Of a stretch of DNA of 64,000 bases, positions 1 to 12,339 are shown piece by piece. The notes below the pieces were generated by a model, which worked only from the letters and a program-made list of their open reading frames with translations, had not been told where the DNA came from and made no database searches. Positions within the stretch are counted from its first letter, which is position 1; each line of letters begins with the position of its first letter. Position numbers and translations under genes: made by a program. The stretch is taken from positions 11,321,228 through 11,385,227 of the forward strand of contig NW_020312867.1 of the NCBI RefSeq assembly GCF_003265705.1. Direction: 5' to 3'. This stretch comes from Callorhinus ursinus (taxonomy: Eukaryota > Chordata > Mammalia > Carnivora > Otariidae).

Positions 1-837
1 GTACTCCCCCAGCTCCCGCTCCACCCTCCGTTTCCAGCACAACTGAGGACTCGCGCCTCCTCTCCTCCCACAGGAGAAGCCTCAGGAGGGCAGCGCGTCG
101 CCTCCAGCTACTCTGCCCGGCTGCCTCTGCTGGGAAAAGCAGAGCAGAAGCATTCCCAATGATGGCTCCCTCCGTCGCCTCAAGCCGCACGTACTTAGCG
201 GCCCTCACTCTGAACTACTCTTTAGACCATCCCATTCCTCTCCGGAATGTTCTTGTCAGTTCTTCCTGCCCTCAGTGTCAAAGCCAAACACCCTCCCCTC
301 ACCTGCGGACAGAGGTCAAGCTCCCTCGCTCCCTCGTTCCCTAACTGCCAACTACACCGGCTGGGTTTTGCTGGACTTCACACTTCCTCAGTTCCCTCCA
401 CGACCTGCTGCTTCCTTCCTACGGTCTGTGCGCTCGGCAAGTCTCTTCTGCGACCTCTCTTCTCTCCTCACCCAACCCCCGCTCCACCAAGAGTTCCACG
501 TCCTCCGCCTCACACACCTGCCCAAGACAAGGAAGAGGGCGCTCTGAAATTCCACCTGCCCCGATGGATTACCTGAGGACTGAAGAGTGGGTTCGCCTAA
601 ACTGCACTGCAATTACCTGGGGCTGGATGCTGTAATTCTTCTCCAAGTTAACCCCAAGTACACAGTGATCCAAATAATAGGCTCTCCCTGACCTTCAATA
701 AATGGGAGCCTGTTTCCTGACACTCAATAAACAAAAATAGTACCTGGGAGTAAGTTATATAGCTGGAGTTGTTTTTGTTTTCTTTTCCTGCAAAGGAACG
801 TGTTCTTCCTAATTCATTAAAAAAACATAGCCATTCA
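1..837. other. Unassigned, pyrimidine-rich sequence
   Basis: No gene or repeat family was recognised. Positions 1-560 are rich in C and T with short open frames in several phases, none with a recognisable domain. Positions 600-830 turn A/T-rich. It could be intronic or intergenic, or a heavily decayed repeat. Confidence 0.4.
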
Positions 838-959
838 GGGGCACCTGGCTGGCTCAGTCGGAAGAGTGAGCAATTCTTGATCTCCGCGCCGTGAGTTCGA
901 GCCGCACGTTGGGTGTAGAGAGTACTTATATAAATAAAACTTAAAAAAAAAAAAAAAAT
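838..959 (+). mobile_element. SINEC short form (tRNA head, no CT tail)
   Basis: The copy starts GGGGCACCTGGCTGGCTCAG, keeps the B-box-like GAGTTCGAGCC, and ends in AATAAAACTT plus poly(A). It is flanked by the direct repeat CCATTCA (831-837 and 960-966). It belongs to the shorter CAN-SINE group whose body ends soon after the tRNA-related head. Confidence 0.85.
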
Positions 960-966
960 CCATTCA

Positions 967-2060
967 ATACAGAGATGCAACCGCTTAGAATCCTATGCCA
1001 CAGATGTACAGCTTTCGTCAGTGTCTGAACCTAACATTTTCATAATCCCCAAACCTTAAAGGATTAAAAAATTAATGTATTCAGCTATAAAAGACTCCAG
1101 CTCTCCATGAAGTTTAATCTGGGTTCCCTACTTTTCTCTGAGGCCCTAAAATTCTGCATAAAAAAAAAGCATAAAAGAGCACACAAAGTCTTGGATGACC
1201 CAGGACTGGACCTCACTCAGAAAGTAAGGTAAAAGAGCACCTGAAAAACAGAACATCTGACATTTCAATTGCTGCAGATCAGGTTTTAAGGTCACTCTTT
1301 CTCACATGTTTAATGAAGGGCACTGCCTTCCAATTCTACAAGTCGCATAAACGCTAACATTTGGTTATTTAAATATTGACAGCGCGGAGAAACTCAGACT
1401 TTGGAGACTTTCTAGTAAGCTGGGCAAACCTGAGCCACAGGCTCCTCACCCACCTACAGAGACACACGCAGACATAGCTATGTATTTGCAGAAAACCAGC
1501 CACAGCCACAGACCGGAGCACACACAGTCACAGCCATGTGTGTGCAGAAACAGACCCCCACAGCACCAGACACACACACAGACACACAGACACTAATTCC
1601 CCAAAGCAGAGCTAATTTACCAAGAAATGGTCTTACCTGCAGAGAGAAATCTTACCCTATCCACAAAAACACTCGTTCATCAGTGTCCAACCCACCCAAC
1701 AACCCAACTCTGTGCTGACATTTGTGCTGGGCTGGGATCGTCCTGATGCTCAGCAGGAGCCGCTTTAGGTGCTGAAGGAATTTCGGCTTTTATAACCCAC
1801 ACAGGCTCACCAAAATTGTATAACCATACCACCTAGTCAGAAATTACACAACAGCCACCACCTGGTTACAAATGGTTACTACATGCTTCTGGTATGGTCT
1901 GCTCACCATCAGTCTGTCACAGGTTTCATGTGGCAGGGTGGATATTCTATTGTGGAAACCAAGCAGTTGCTGGGATTACATTTCTCAAAACCACACAAAT
2001 AAGGGAAATTAAACCTATCTTTCCAAACACTCCTGTTCAGATGAACGAGTCCACCCGCAC
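967..2060. other. Unassigned sequence with a CA-rich patch
   Basis: Mostly A/T-rich anonymous sequence. Positions 1,460-1,600 contain imperfect repeats built from CACAGACACA and CAGCCACAG, a degenerate CA-rich patch. No gene was recognised. Confidence 0.4.
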
Positions 2061-2079
2061 TGCTTTCAAGCTCAGTGAC

Positions 2080-2180
2080 GGGGGGGGGGGGGGGGGGGGT
2101 TCATACTTCCTGGTAATTTTTTTTTCCCCAACTGGGGGCCCAAAAAAATTTCCCCAATTGGGGGCCCCAAAAACAATTGT
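2080..2180. repeat. Poly(G) run followed by near-duplicate GGGGGCCC blocks
   Basis: About 18 consecutive Gs near 2,081-2,099 are followed by two similar blocks, CCCAACTGGGGGCCC and CCCAATTGGGGGCCCC, separated by runs of A and T. The block looks unlike its surroundings and may partly be a consensus error beside the homopolymer. Confidence 0.6.
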
Positions 2181-3384
2181 TTTCAAAGCCCAGACTTTCA
2201 AAGATTAAGAATACATCTCAAACCATGATCTGCTCATTGAAATGACAGGAAAAGCAACAACTAACAGCACTATTGAGAGCCAGAGGGGCTGTGTGTGGCC
2301 TCTGGCATGCAGGTCCCAGCCACAGAGGCCCCACTGAAGAGTGGAAGTGCCCACAGAAACACTCAGGAAGGCAAACCCACGCTGACAATCTAGTACCAAG
2401 AGGAGGGAAGAAGCCACAGCTGTCGTCAGACTCTGTCCTTTCTAGTACTGACTCCAAGCCAGGGCCGGCCAGAAACCCAGGCAGCGGGCACCTGCTCCCC
2501 TGGGCTGGGCCGTGCCGTGAGAGGGCAAGAAGCTGCCTCCCCCCTCTCCCCAGCACCGCAAGGGAACCACAGGGCTCAGGTGAGAAACAGGCAGGCAGAA
2601 GGGACATCCACCAGCAGCACAGTACCTCCTGGAAGAGGTGATAAAGGCAGAGGAAGAGACAGGACAGCCTGGGGAACAGCAGCTCCGACAGTTACTCATT
2701 CATGAACCATCTTTGGGAAGTCAGTGGTGGGAACAAGAGAAAGATGCCACCTGACTGGAGTAGAAGCTGCAGTGGAAGTGGGGAGAAAGCTGGGAGCCAA
2801 GAGCTTTAACTGTTCAGGAGCAGGAGCTTCATCCTCACAAGTTCCCAGAGCACAGGTCACGTGGGACATACCCACCGCCTCAGGTAGACCAGAAGGCCCC
2901 TCGCTCCAAAGTGAGCTACGAGGAAAAACCCAGCATGTGGCGTATGGGAAAAAGAATTCAGTCTCTGTATCCTCAACACAAGAACCGTCCTCAGGCTGTT
3001 CTGTGAAGACTCTAACCTCAAAAAGGTTAAACTGCAGAATGGAATAAAAAAGTTAAATTAAAAAACAAAACTATTTTTTTTAAAAAAGGGAAATGGGATC
3101 ACACAATTACATGAAGAAAATGGACTGAGACCAAGAGAGAACAAGCTGAGGGTGGTGAAGAAGCAACAGAGAGAAGTGAAAACCCAAGGAAACAGCAGAA
3201 AACTAATGGGTGCGGGACAAGTGTGGGAAACACGGAGAGACAAGGAAAAGTCCAGAGAGGCAGTAACAGTTCCCACATGAGAACCGTGGAGGGACAAAAG
3301 CAAAGAGCAAAACCGAGACATGAATAACCAGTGCTCCCTGACTAGCGGTAAAAAGAACACCGCAGCCATTCACGCTGTAGTTTA
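2181..3384. other. Unassigned sequence
   Basis: Moderately G/C-balanced anonymous DNA with overlapping short open frames on both strands between 2,200 and 3,050. None has a domain or a convincing splice context. Purine-rich tracts such as GAGAGAACAAGC lie at 3,110-3,330. No gene was recognised. Confidence 0.4.
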
Positions 3385-3642
3385 CATGAAACGTCCACAT
3401 CCGGCAAATCCAGAGACAGAAAGCAGATTAGCGGTTGCCTGGGGCTGGGGTGGAGATGGGGGGCAGGAATGGGGAGTGACCGTTAATGAGCTTGGGATTT
3501 CTTTATGGGATGAAGAAAATGTTCCAAACTCGACAGTGATGGTTACACAAGTGTGATTCCCTGGAAGCTGACGCACCCTACAGGTTAAATGGGAGAACTG
3601 TGTGGTGTGTGAATTCTAGCTCGATAAAACTGTTTTATAAAG
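3385..3642 (+). mobile_element. L1 3' end fragment (old L1M type)
   Basis: The sequence contains GCGGTTGCCTGGGGCTGGGG, a GATGAAGAAAATGTTC block and GTGATGGTTACACAA, ending in CGATAAAACTGTTTTAT. This order is typical of the 3' untranslated end of old mammalian L1 elements in sense orientation. The fragment is truncated and has no coding potential. Confidence 0.7.
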
Positions 3643-3654
3643 AACGAATGGACA

Positions 3655-6060
3655 GGCTTAAAGATGTAAAAAAGATATAGACTAGAAACCAACTACTCTG
3701 AGATTAAGAAAAATCGGAGTAGAGAGATTACAAAGGCACGCCAGATTCACGCAAAATCGGAGAAAAGAAACCTGTTCTTGGACACATTTTGGCAAAATAA
3801 TTTAACTACAGGAAGAAGTAGTTGCAGAAGCATCCAGGGAGAAGGAGAAAGTGTTTGGGTTACTTAAGTAATAGCAATAATCAAGATGAACCCCAGGATT
3901 TTCCAAGGCAGCATGAAAATGACGGAAGTCTACAGAAAATGAAGACAGAGAACTGAAGAAAAGGTTTTTTTAAAAGAATTTTATACCCAGACAAGCTGCC
4001 CTTCATGTGGGAAAGCCCAAAAAATGCAACCTCAGATATGCAGAGGCTCAGAAGGGGGGAGGGGGAGGTTGAGGCTATTATTCCAACGGCCTAAGAGACA
4101 AAATTCAGAGAGGCCCATAATACGCAGGGCTGCTAATCACATGTGCCCACCAAAACCATCAAGGTCAGGACAAAACTAAATAATGAAGATAAACCTAATC
4201 ATAAAACTGAACACATACGTCAAATTATTCTCTAAGCATATGCTAGGTTATGTGAAAAATGTAACAACAATAAAGCAGATCCAGCAAGACTGTATTATTA
4301 AAGATTAAAGACAGGCTAAAATAAGATAATGCTCAAACCCATCTCCCAAACAGGTAGGACTTTTAAAACACCATTAGATCTTCGTGTTAACTACTGGAAA
4401 AACAAGGGTTTTTTTTTTTGTTTTGGAGGGTGGTTTTTTGGTTTGTTTTTTAGTTTTTTAAAGGAAACCACTATTAAAATTTGAAACATTACAGACTAAA
4501 ACACAAACTAAACCTATAAATGAGTTAAATTCAAAGTATTCTCAGGTGCATCAGAATATAAATGCCAATGCCCAAAAATACACCTTAAACAAAGTGAAAC
4601 AAAAATAAAGCAATGTTAATGATGCCTCATTGTTTTTTAAACATCAGATACCATAAAATCACGCCAGAAGTATTAAAAGGGAGAAAAGAGGATAAGTTCA
4701 CATTGCTAAAGTAAAAAATTCGCAACAGAAATATTATGTCAATTTTTATGTTCCAAACATTATTTCACTGATATAAAGTCCATACTGGCTAACAATATGG
4801 AAGAAAGGACCAACAGTTCATAAAAGTACCTGTCTCCAAGAAGATGGGGACAAACGGGTGGACGGACAGGGGCACAGGCTCAGTCTCCATGTGAGACTTA
4901 TTTTTTATTGATGAGAAAATGTGACCAATATAATGAATAAGGCTAACATAATAGGTACCAAACTGTGCACCCCACAGAAAATAGAGCTTTACTTTCACTG
5001 GTTAAAGAGCATTTGTGAAAACTGGCCATCATGCCAAATGAAAAGTTCAACCCCCCCCACGAAAAGGAGCATTTATTATTTCTCACTGCCTGACCATAAT
5101 GCCACAAGAAATCAAAAGAATTATTAAACCAACAAAGTCATAACAACCTCAAAATTTTCAACCTCTCTCCCAAATAACCGTTGGGTCGAAGCTGAAACTG
5201 AAATTGTAAAAACACCCTTACAACAAAAAAGAGTAAGTAATAAAATACCCTAAAGGACAAGAAATGAGAGAAAAAGAATTGGCTAGAAAAGCAAAAATTA
5301 AATAAATTGGATAAATGCATCCAAGAAGGTTCTTAAACAAGCCTCCCAAGGCCACGGCAGATAGAAACCTTCCATTCAAAATTACATGGGCCCAGGTAGC
5401 TTCCCAGGCAAATGTCTGCAAGCACTAAGGAAAAGAACTTCCTAGGCTACTCAGCTCCAGAGCACTGGAGAAAGAAAACAAGCCTATCAACCATTTTAGA
5501 AATCTAGCATCACCCTGATCATAAACTTGACAGAGAAAAGGAAAAAAACTAGTATTACAAAACTCACATCAGTGGGTAGAAGAAAGCCTGTAAGATAAAC
5601 AAAAACCAAAAAGGCATGGGATAAAACTCAGCATCAATTTTCAAATAAAACTCTTAGCACATTCAACACAGAAGAAAAAAGGTCCTCAAAAAAGAATCCC
5701 CATCTCGGGGCGCCTGGGTGGCTCAGTCGGTTAAGCGGCTGCCTTCGGCTCAGATCATGATCCTGCGGTCCTGGGATCGAGCCCCATGTCCGGCTCCCTG
5801 CTCAGCGGAGAGCCTGCTTCTCCCTCTCCCTCTGCCTGCCACTCTGCCTACTTGTGCTCTCTATCCCTCTGTCAAATAAATAAATAAAATCTTTAAAAAA
5901 AAAATCTTTAAAAAAAAAGCCATCTCATGCCATAGCTAATGAGATACTTGCCCTGAAAAACCCCAAGAGGTGCCCATGAAAGCCAGGAACAGGAGTCTGA
6001 TAGCCTCCAGTATAGAAGAGTGTCCTAACTACTACAATAAGCAAAAGGTTTTAAAGTTGG
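3655..6060 (+). mobile_element. Probable old L1 or HAL1 remnant, sense
   Basis: A-rich sequence with decayed L1-like phrases, for example GAATTTTATACCCAGACAAGCTG near 3,980 and a block near 5,080-5,130 rich in AAATCAAAAGAATTATT. It is interrupted by a SINE at 5,707. No open frame survives. The assignment rests on composition and a few phrases, so another old LINE family is possible. Confidence 0.35.
5707..5919 (+). mobile_element. SINEC, full length
   Basis: Complete CAN-SINE with head GGGGCGCCTGGGTGGCTCAG, a CT-rich middle and a double AATCTTTAAAAA tail. Target duplication CCATCTC is at 5,700-5,706 and 5,920-5,926. Confidence 0.93.
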
Positions 6061-6075
6061 GGGGTGGGTGCGGTG

Positions 6076-6229
6076 CAGCGCCTGGGTGGCTCAGTTGGTT
6101 AAGTGCCTGCCTTTGGCTCGAGTCATGATCTCGGGCTCCCTACTCAGCAGGTAGTCTGCTTTTCCCTCTACTCTTCCCCTCTGTTCATGATCTCGCTCTC
6201 AAATGAATAAATAAAATCTTTAAATAAAA
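6076..6229 (+). mobile_element. SINEC, internally deleted
   Basis: Head GCGCCTGGGTGGCTCAGTTGG is followed by a shortened body (part of the region after GTCATGATC is missing) and the tail AATAAATAAAATCTTTAAA. No clean target duplication was seen. Confidence 0.85.
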
Positions 6230-6525
6230 TGCTAAATACTGGAAAATGAAAGACAATTGTTTATAGGTAATGGGTCTAACTTAGAAAATGAGTTTACAAA
6301 CCTAGAATAAGATACTTCAGAAAGGGAGGGAGTTACAAAATGAACACAGAAAAAAACATCCCTGGCATAGCATTAACTCATTAATTCCCCGTCTTTTGTG
6401 AAGTACTGTATACACACATGGACAAGTACGCTAAGAAAGTAGACGGCAATACACCAATTACTTTACAGTGGTCATTTCTGTAAATCGGGATTCTGAGTAT
6501 TTCGTCTTTGTGTTCATCTGATTTT

Positions 6526-6718
6526 TTTTTTTTTAAAGATTTTACTTATTTGACAGAGAGACACAGCGAGAGAGGGAACACAAACAGGGGGAGTGGGAGA
6601 GGGAGAAGCAGGCTTCCCGTGGAGCAGGGAGCCCGATGCGGGGCTCAATCCCAGGACCCTGGGATCATGACCTGAGCGGAAGGCAGACGCTTGACGACTG
6701 AGTCACCCAGGCGCCCCC
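6526..6718 (-). mobile_element. SINEC, full length, reverse
   Basis: Reads from poly(T) through GATTTTACTTATTTGACAG and a GAGA-rich stretch to GAGTCACCCAGGCGCCCCC. Target duplication TTCATCTGATTTT is at 6,513-6,525 and 6,720-6,732. Confidence 0.93.
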
Positions 6719-6732
6719 ATTCATCTGATTTT

Positions 6733-7435
6733 AAGTTTAAGCCCCTCGACTGTATTAAGGGACAAATTAGAAGCAGCTCAAATCTTAATACCTATAAGGT
6801 TAGTAAACTTAGGACCAAAAAATGATGCAAAACAACTAAAAGGCTAAACTTAAGGCAAATACTAAAAAAAAAAAAAAGCAACTCTTCAGAAATAATTACG
6901 CATTTAAAAATATGTAATTTGATTAATGCAATCTCTAGTTTCTTTTAAGGACAAAATCTAAACTGTTTTGAGAAATACCCTTGTATGTGGTGATTATTTC
7001 TGTCTTTCCAAATAAATGCTGTATATTGACATTTCAATGTTGAAATATGCTGAAAAACTGAGTAAAACAACAAAGAAGGTTTAGAATTATCAGCTGGACA
7101 AAAACTGATTCTGTAATAAGGGGGGGTGCGGGTAATAGGTCTAGAAACACAAACAGCAAATGCATTGACTAACAGCACCCCCTAGTGTTACAACATTTAA
7201 CTAGCACTCAGTAAATTGGAAAATACAAAACTTTAAAAAAACTATTTTAGATAATTTCAAACATATAGAAAAGTAAACAGAATTAAAATACATTTCATAT
7301 ATAACTTACTCCCAACTATGCATTGTTCTGATTTGTGTGGCAATTTCTCTATTTCATCAGAAGTGTCAGAAACCAGCAGGTGTCTCCAAGAATCCTTTGT
7401 CACTCAATTAATTGTTACTATAAAAACACTTGACT
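6733..7435. other. Unassigned A/T-rich sequence
   Basis: No gene or named repeat was recognised. The A/T-rich composition and a GGGGGGTGCGG patch near 7,120 are the only visible features. Confidence 0.4.
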
Positions 7436-7631
7436 GGGATGCCTGGGTGGCTCAGTCGGTTAAGCGTGTGCCTTAGGCTCAGGTCATGATCCCAGGGTCC
7501 CGGGATTGAGGCCCGCGTCGGGCTCCCTGCTCGGCAGGAAGCCTGTCTCCCTCTGCCTGCCACCCCCCCTGCTTGTACATGTGTGCTCTCTCTCTCACAA
7601 ATAAAATCTTTAAATAAATAATTTAAAAAAT
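7436..7631 (+). mobile_element. SINEC, full length
   Basis: Head ATGCCTGGGTGGCTCAGTCGG, tail CACAAATAAAATCTTTAAAT. Flanking repeat AAAACACTTGA (about 7,424) and AAAACCCTTGA (about 7,633) is a slightly diverged target duplication. Confidence 0.9.
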
Positions 7632-7639
7632 TAAAACCC

Positions 7640-7920
7640 TTGATTTTAGGCTGGGCACACAACCAGCAAAATTCAGGCAACGTTTCCCAGCCTCCCCTGC
7701 AGCTAGACATGGCCACATAACTAAGTTTTGGCCCCTGGGATGTGAGTGGAAGTACAGGGACTCCACCCCACTGGCTGCAAGAACCATCTTGAGCCAATTA
7801 ATAAATCAGTATGCTAACGATGGTGAACCAGGAAGAAAAAAGGAGCCGGCTTACATAAGAGGAAAAAGCTACTATTTCCATTTTCTTCTATATTAGAACC
7901 GCCTGAACTATACTCTTTAA
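7640..7920. repeat. Probable ancient DNA-transposon-like repeat
   Basis: The stretch CCCAGCCTCCCCTGCAGCTA, followed by CATGGCCACATAACTAAG and GGGATGTGAGTGGAAG, resembles a common old mammalian interspersed repeat. I do not name the family. The AAAATT(C) flank on the left adjoins a SINE insertion. Confidence 0.4.
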
Positions 7921-8874
7921 AACAAACAAACAGAACATGTAGAGACACAATCTGGCAAGACAACACATTTTGGAATAAGCCCAATGACTAAATTCTCAAC
8001 AGGAAACGGATCAGTACGTATTTCAAACCTGGATGAATGTTGATGAGTGTTATTTTTCCTTCAAAGGGAAGCATCATGGTAAAGGGTAAACATCTGGGTG
8101 AGATGAGTGAATTCACTGTTCACCTTAAATTCGCTTCTCTGACATTTAGAGACTGGTCACTTATTCATGGTCTCAAAGCACAGCTCAGAATGTGTGCTGA
8201 CAGCACATGCCAGAACTCCTGCACTGAAAGTAAAATCAAGTTTATCCAACTCTCAAAGCAAATCCATTGCGAAGAAAACCCAAGATTCCCCTTAGAGCCC
8301 AGCCTGGTCAGCACCATGCAGTGAACAGCAGGATTGTGGGAAAGAGCCCTTCATGGGGAGTCCAGAAGCCCGGTATACACGCACAGTGGTACAAGTGCAG
8401 GACTCATTAACTAGTGGGCCTCAAATGTCTTGCTCTGTAAGGTTGCTGGCCTACACCTGTGGTTTCAGCACCTTCTGTTTTTCGTAATGGAACAAGCACT
8501 CTCAAACCTTATTCAAGGCCTGGAGCGGGGGGAAATCACAAGTAGGTGGATGAGGTCATTAAAATGGGGACTGCATACTCTTCACTGTAAAGTTTTAATA
8601 CATATTTTCCAGAAATAAAACCAAAAAAAAAGTCCAATCAGTAAATCAAAGATTCCGTAACTTAAAGAACTTTGCTGACAGCAGCAAGAAAAACACCTTT
8701 ACCAAATTTTCTAGCAGAAGCCTGCAAATGTTGCACTATACTATACCACCTTTTATCACTATTTGGTTATTCTAACACAATGCTCCAGTTCTGAATTAAA
8801 GGAGAAAAAAAATAATTCAAGACCATGGAGAGCAAAAATCTATTACTTCAAGTCCTTTTAAAATATCCAGTTTT
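7921..8874. other. Unassigned sequence
   Basis: Anonymous sequence with two open frames of 62 and 95 codons that match nothing I recognise and lack splice or promoter context. No gene is called. Confidence 0.4.
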
Positions 8875-9240
8875 TAAAATTTAATTGTGTGTGTTAAAAA
8901 ATATATGACATACTTATTAGAATGGCTAAAACAAAAATTAAAACTGCTAAGATGACACACCGAGTGCTGATAAGAACACAGAGCAACGGGAACTATCATA
9001 TACTCCTGGTCAGTATGTAAAATGGCACAAACACTTTGGAAAAACATTTTGGCCATTTCTTATAAAGTTACAAGATAAATTTACCCTATGACCCAGCAAC
9101 AGTACTTCTAGCTATCTACCCAGAGGAATGAAAACTTATGTTCAAACACCTGCACATAAATGTGTATGGTGGCTTTATTTATATTAGCCAAAACCTGGAA
9201 TCATTCACCTTTAGCTAGTGAATGGGTAAACCAATTGTGG
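8875..9240 (+). mobile_element. L1 ORF2 3' fragment, sense
   Basis: Phrases such as AGAATGGCTAAAAC, TTTGGAAAAACATTTTGG, CTATGACCCAGCAA and CTACCCAGAGGAATGAAAAC follow the order of the 3' part of L1 ORF2 in mammals. The frame is disrupted; it is a decayed fragment. Confidence 0.75.
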
Positions 9241-9254
9241 CATATCCCTGTTAA

Positions 9255-9540
9255 TGAGAGGTCATTCCACACCCATCAGATAAAGCCAGTGTGAAAGAGC
9301 TTAATAATACCAACTGTTGGCAGGACTGTGGATAAACAGTAATTTTCCCACCCTGTTGCCAGAGATGTAAATTGGTTCAAACACTTGGCAAAACAATTTG
9401 GTGGCATGTAGTAGGTTGTAGATGTGTGTGCACTATGACCCAGCAATGCCACTTCTCAGCATCTTGACCCTGTTTTTAATAGTACACAACCAACACATCA
9501 ACAGAATATATAAGTTCTGATGCTTAACAGAATTAAACGA
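9255..9540 (+). mobile_element. Second L1 ORF2 3' fragment, sense
   Basis: Repeats the same L1 landmarks as the fragment just upstream (CAGTGTGAAAGAGC, TTGGCAAAACAATTTGG, CTATGACCCAGCAATGCC) with different substitutions. It is therefore a separate copy rather than a continuation. Confidence 0.65.
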
Positions 9541-9727
9541 GAGCACTTAAAATGAATGAACGCGATCTAGCCACTTGGGTCAACATGCCTTGAGAACATT
9601 CCTGAATGAGCAAGCAGGCTACAGAACACAGACCACATGAGATCTCTTACTTAAGGTTTTAAATCATGCAGTCAATACTGAATGTGTGTTTACGGATATA
9701 TAAACATGTAATACAAAAGTAAAAATA

Positions 9728-9930
9728 GGGGTGCCTGGGTGGCTCAGATGGTTAAGCATCTGCCTTCAGCTCAGGTCATGATCCCAGGGTCCTGGGATCG
9801 AGCCCCACATCGGGCTCCCTGCTCCGCGGGAAGCCTGCTTCTCCCTCTCTCACTCCCCCTGCTTGTGTTCCCTCTCTCGCTGTGTCTCTGTCAAATAAAT
9901 AAATAAAATATTAAAAAAAAAAAAAAAAAG
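9728..9930 (+). mobile_element. SINEC, full length
   Basis: Head GGGGTGCCTGGGTGGCTCAG; tail AATAAATAAAATATTAAA plus poly(A). The target duplication is not obvious, possibly GAAGTC-like or lost. Confidence 0.9.
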
Positions 9931-11499
9931 AAGTCCTAACGATGCCACAGGGAGCAGGAAGCGGTTCTCCCGTGGCCCTGGCAGGAAAACTTCGAGGATG
10001 TGTGAAAACAGTTCCACACACCCACCTGCAGGGTTGCCTCATACCCTCTGTGGAGGACAGTGGGCAGCGATGTATACAGATGGCCACTGTTTCTCAATGC
10101 TTGATGAGGGAGAAGGGCAGGAAGTGGAGGGAGCATCTATCCGACAACTTGTTTTCTTAATGAACTAAGATGTGGAAGTCATGGTGGAGAGGAGAGGCGG
10201 AGGCCGCCAGTGGAGGAAACAGGAGTGAAAGCACTCACTTAATAAGGGGAAGAAAAAGAAAAGTCAAGGGTCTGGCGGAGCCCAGAACTTGTAAATGGGT
10301 GATAGAGAAAGTCACTTTGATACCTGGTTTCTCTCCAGCAGTGTGTAACGGGAAAAAAAACGCGGAAAAGTTAAAAAACAGGACTGTGCCACTGAAGAAG
10401 GCTGGTAAGTCACCCAGACAGTTCAGTGAGGAAATCAAAATGTAAGCGGGCAGCCACATGACTCCCTGTGGTACCCACAGCGGGGACAAAGGGTGGGAGA
10501 GAGGAGAGGGAGCCAGAGAATAGCGAAGTGCCTGAAGAGAACAAGAACCAGTAGAGAACGAATGAGACCTAGGGAAGGACAGGATGTGTGCAGAGATTCC
10601 ACAAGGGTCGTATGGGAGAGGGCAAGGCTCAGGAGAGCTGAAGTAACTGGAGTAAAACTCCCAGAAAAGATCCCGTGAAGGGAGGGTGAGGTTCAGAGGC
10701 CTGTGGAGCCAACAACTCAAAAACAATGTTAGAAGACACAGTGGAAAGAAAAGGAGCAAAACAGGAGCCAACGTTCTTGAGGAACATTAGGGATGGTCAA
10801 GAAGTTGCTAGACGAAGGCAAAAAGGTAAGGGGAGGGTCGAGTCGCAGACTGGTGTGGCCTTCAAAATGGCAGGCACTGTTCAACGAAGGCTGGAGGCTG
10901 TCCTCTCCACCTGGAAGGACGTAACATACGGAGAATTCCCTATTCACATTTCAGATCTCTGTTTAAATTACCAATTCCTCAGAAAATCCTTCCCAGACCC
11001 TTTAAAATCCAAATCAAATCTCAACTTCCCTTTGCTGTTCCCTCCAAAGCAACAACCACAATTCATACCAAGAATCCCTCGTTGTTCAAACATATACTCT
11101 TCTTGAGTTCAGCAATGAGGAATCCACATTTTCCTAAATCTACGTGGTTCCTAAGTTTTGGCTAACAAAGAAACACGATTTCAGAGAATAGAGTGTATAT
11201 CTAAAAATTTATCCAGAGAGCCACCAGGTCAAGAAGGCAGTTCTCTGATAAATTGGCTTCAGAACACCTTAGCCACACATACTTAAAAGTAGTCTGCGTG
11301 GCTGTAGGAATTCCTATTACTGTCAAAATTCCCTTTTCATTTTCTAATTTAATGTGATTCTCGCTGTATTGCTGATGGGAGTATAGTTATATATAAGCCT
11401 TCTTATAAAAAATGTGAAAAATCTAGAAGAGCACAAATAAAATTAAAATGCATTGCTTATAACTCATTCAACAAATCTTAAGATTACTGAATAATTGTT
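9931..11499. other. Unassigned G/A-rich sequence
   Basis: A purine-rich block (10,160-10,900) with several open frames, the longest on the minus strand at 10,235-10,771 (178 codons, Leu/Pro/Ser-rich). That frame is the complement of a purine-rich tract and shows no domain. A decayed L2 or other old repeat is possible. No gene is called. Confidence 0.4.
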
Positions 11500-11772
11500 T
11501 AATGTTCCTTCAGTAGGCAGGCACTTGGATAAACTGCTAGTGGGAATAATAATTGGCTTAACATTTCTAGATGGCCATTTAAAAACATCAAAAGCTTTAA
11601 AAATACACATAGCCTTTGACCCAACAATTCTACTCTTAGGAAATTTAACAAAATAATTAAAATAGGCTCAATTTTTCATTATGAGAACGTTCACTAAAAT
11701 AATGAGTAAAATAATCCAAACCTGGAAGGGAAAATATTAGTGCCTAAACTGATTGATTAAATTGTGGATACT

Positions 11773-11951
11773 GGCGCCTGGGTGGCTCAGTTGGTTAAGC
11801 GACTGCCTTCGGCTCAGGTCATGATCCTGGAGTCCCGGGATCGAGTCCCGCATCAGGCTCCCTGCTCAGTGGAGAGTCTGCTTCTCCCTCTGACCCTCTC
11901 CCCTCTCATGCTCTCTATCTCATTCTCTCTCTCAAATAAATAAAAAATCTT

Positions 11952-11981
<30 letters not shown>
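11773..11981 (+). mobile_element. SINEC, full length with (AAAT)n tail
   Basis: Head GGCGCCTGGGTGGCTCAGTTGG. The tail expands into about ten AAAT units. Target duplication AAATTGTGGATAC is at 11,759-11,771 and 11,982-11,994. Confidence 0.93.
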
Positions 11982-11983
<2 letters not shown>

Positions 11984-12141
11984 ATTGTGGATACATTCTG
12001 GGGCGTCTGGGTGGTTCAGTCTGTTAAGCATCTGACTCTTGATTTCTGCTCAGGTCATGATCTCAGGGTCGTGAGATCGAGCCCCTCGTCAGGCTCCACA
12101 CTAGGCATGGAGCCTGCTTAGGATCCTTTCTCTCTCTCCCA

Positions 12142-12330
12142 GGGGCGCCTGGGTGGCTCAGCCAGTTAAATGTCTGCCTTCGGCCCAGGTCATGATCCCT
12201 AGGTGCTGGGATTGAGCACCTCACTGGGCTCCCTGCTCAGCGGGGAGTCTGCTTCTCCCTCTGCCTCTCCTCTCTGCTCGTGCTCTCGTGCGCACCCTCT
12301 CTCTCTCTTAAATAAAATCTTTTAAAAAAA
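12142..12330 (+). mobile_element. SINEC nested in another SINE (first)
   Basis: Head GGGGCGCCTGGGTGGCTCAG, tail TTAAATAAAATCTTTTAAA. It is inserted in the CT tract of the host SINE and followed directly by TTCTCTCTC. Confidence 0.9.
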
Positions 12331-12339
12331 TTCTCTCTC

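Noticed and set aside
5707..5780. tRNA-like heads of SINEs as tRNA genes
   Set aside because: The heads keep A/B-box-like sequence but continue into the SINE body and lack a proper acceptor stem. They are tRNA-derived SINEs.
10235..10771. 178-codon minus-strand open frame
   Set aside because: It is the complement of a purine-rich tract, gives a Leu/Ser/Pro-rich product, and other frames are open in the same stretch. No homology was recognised.
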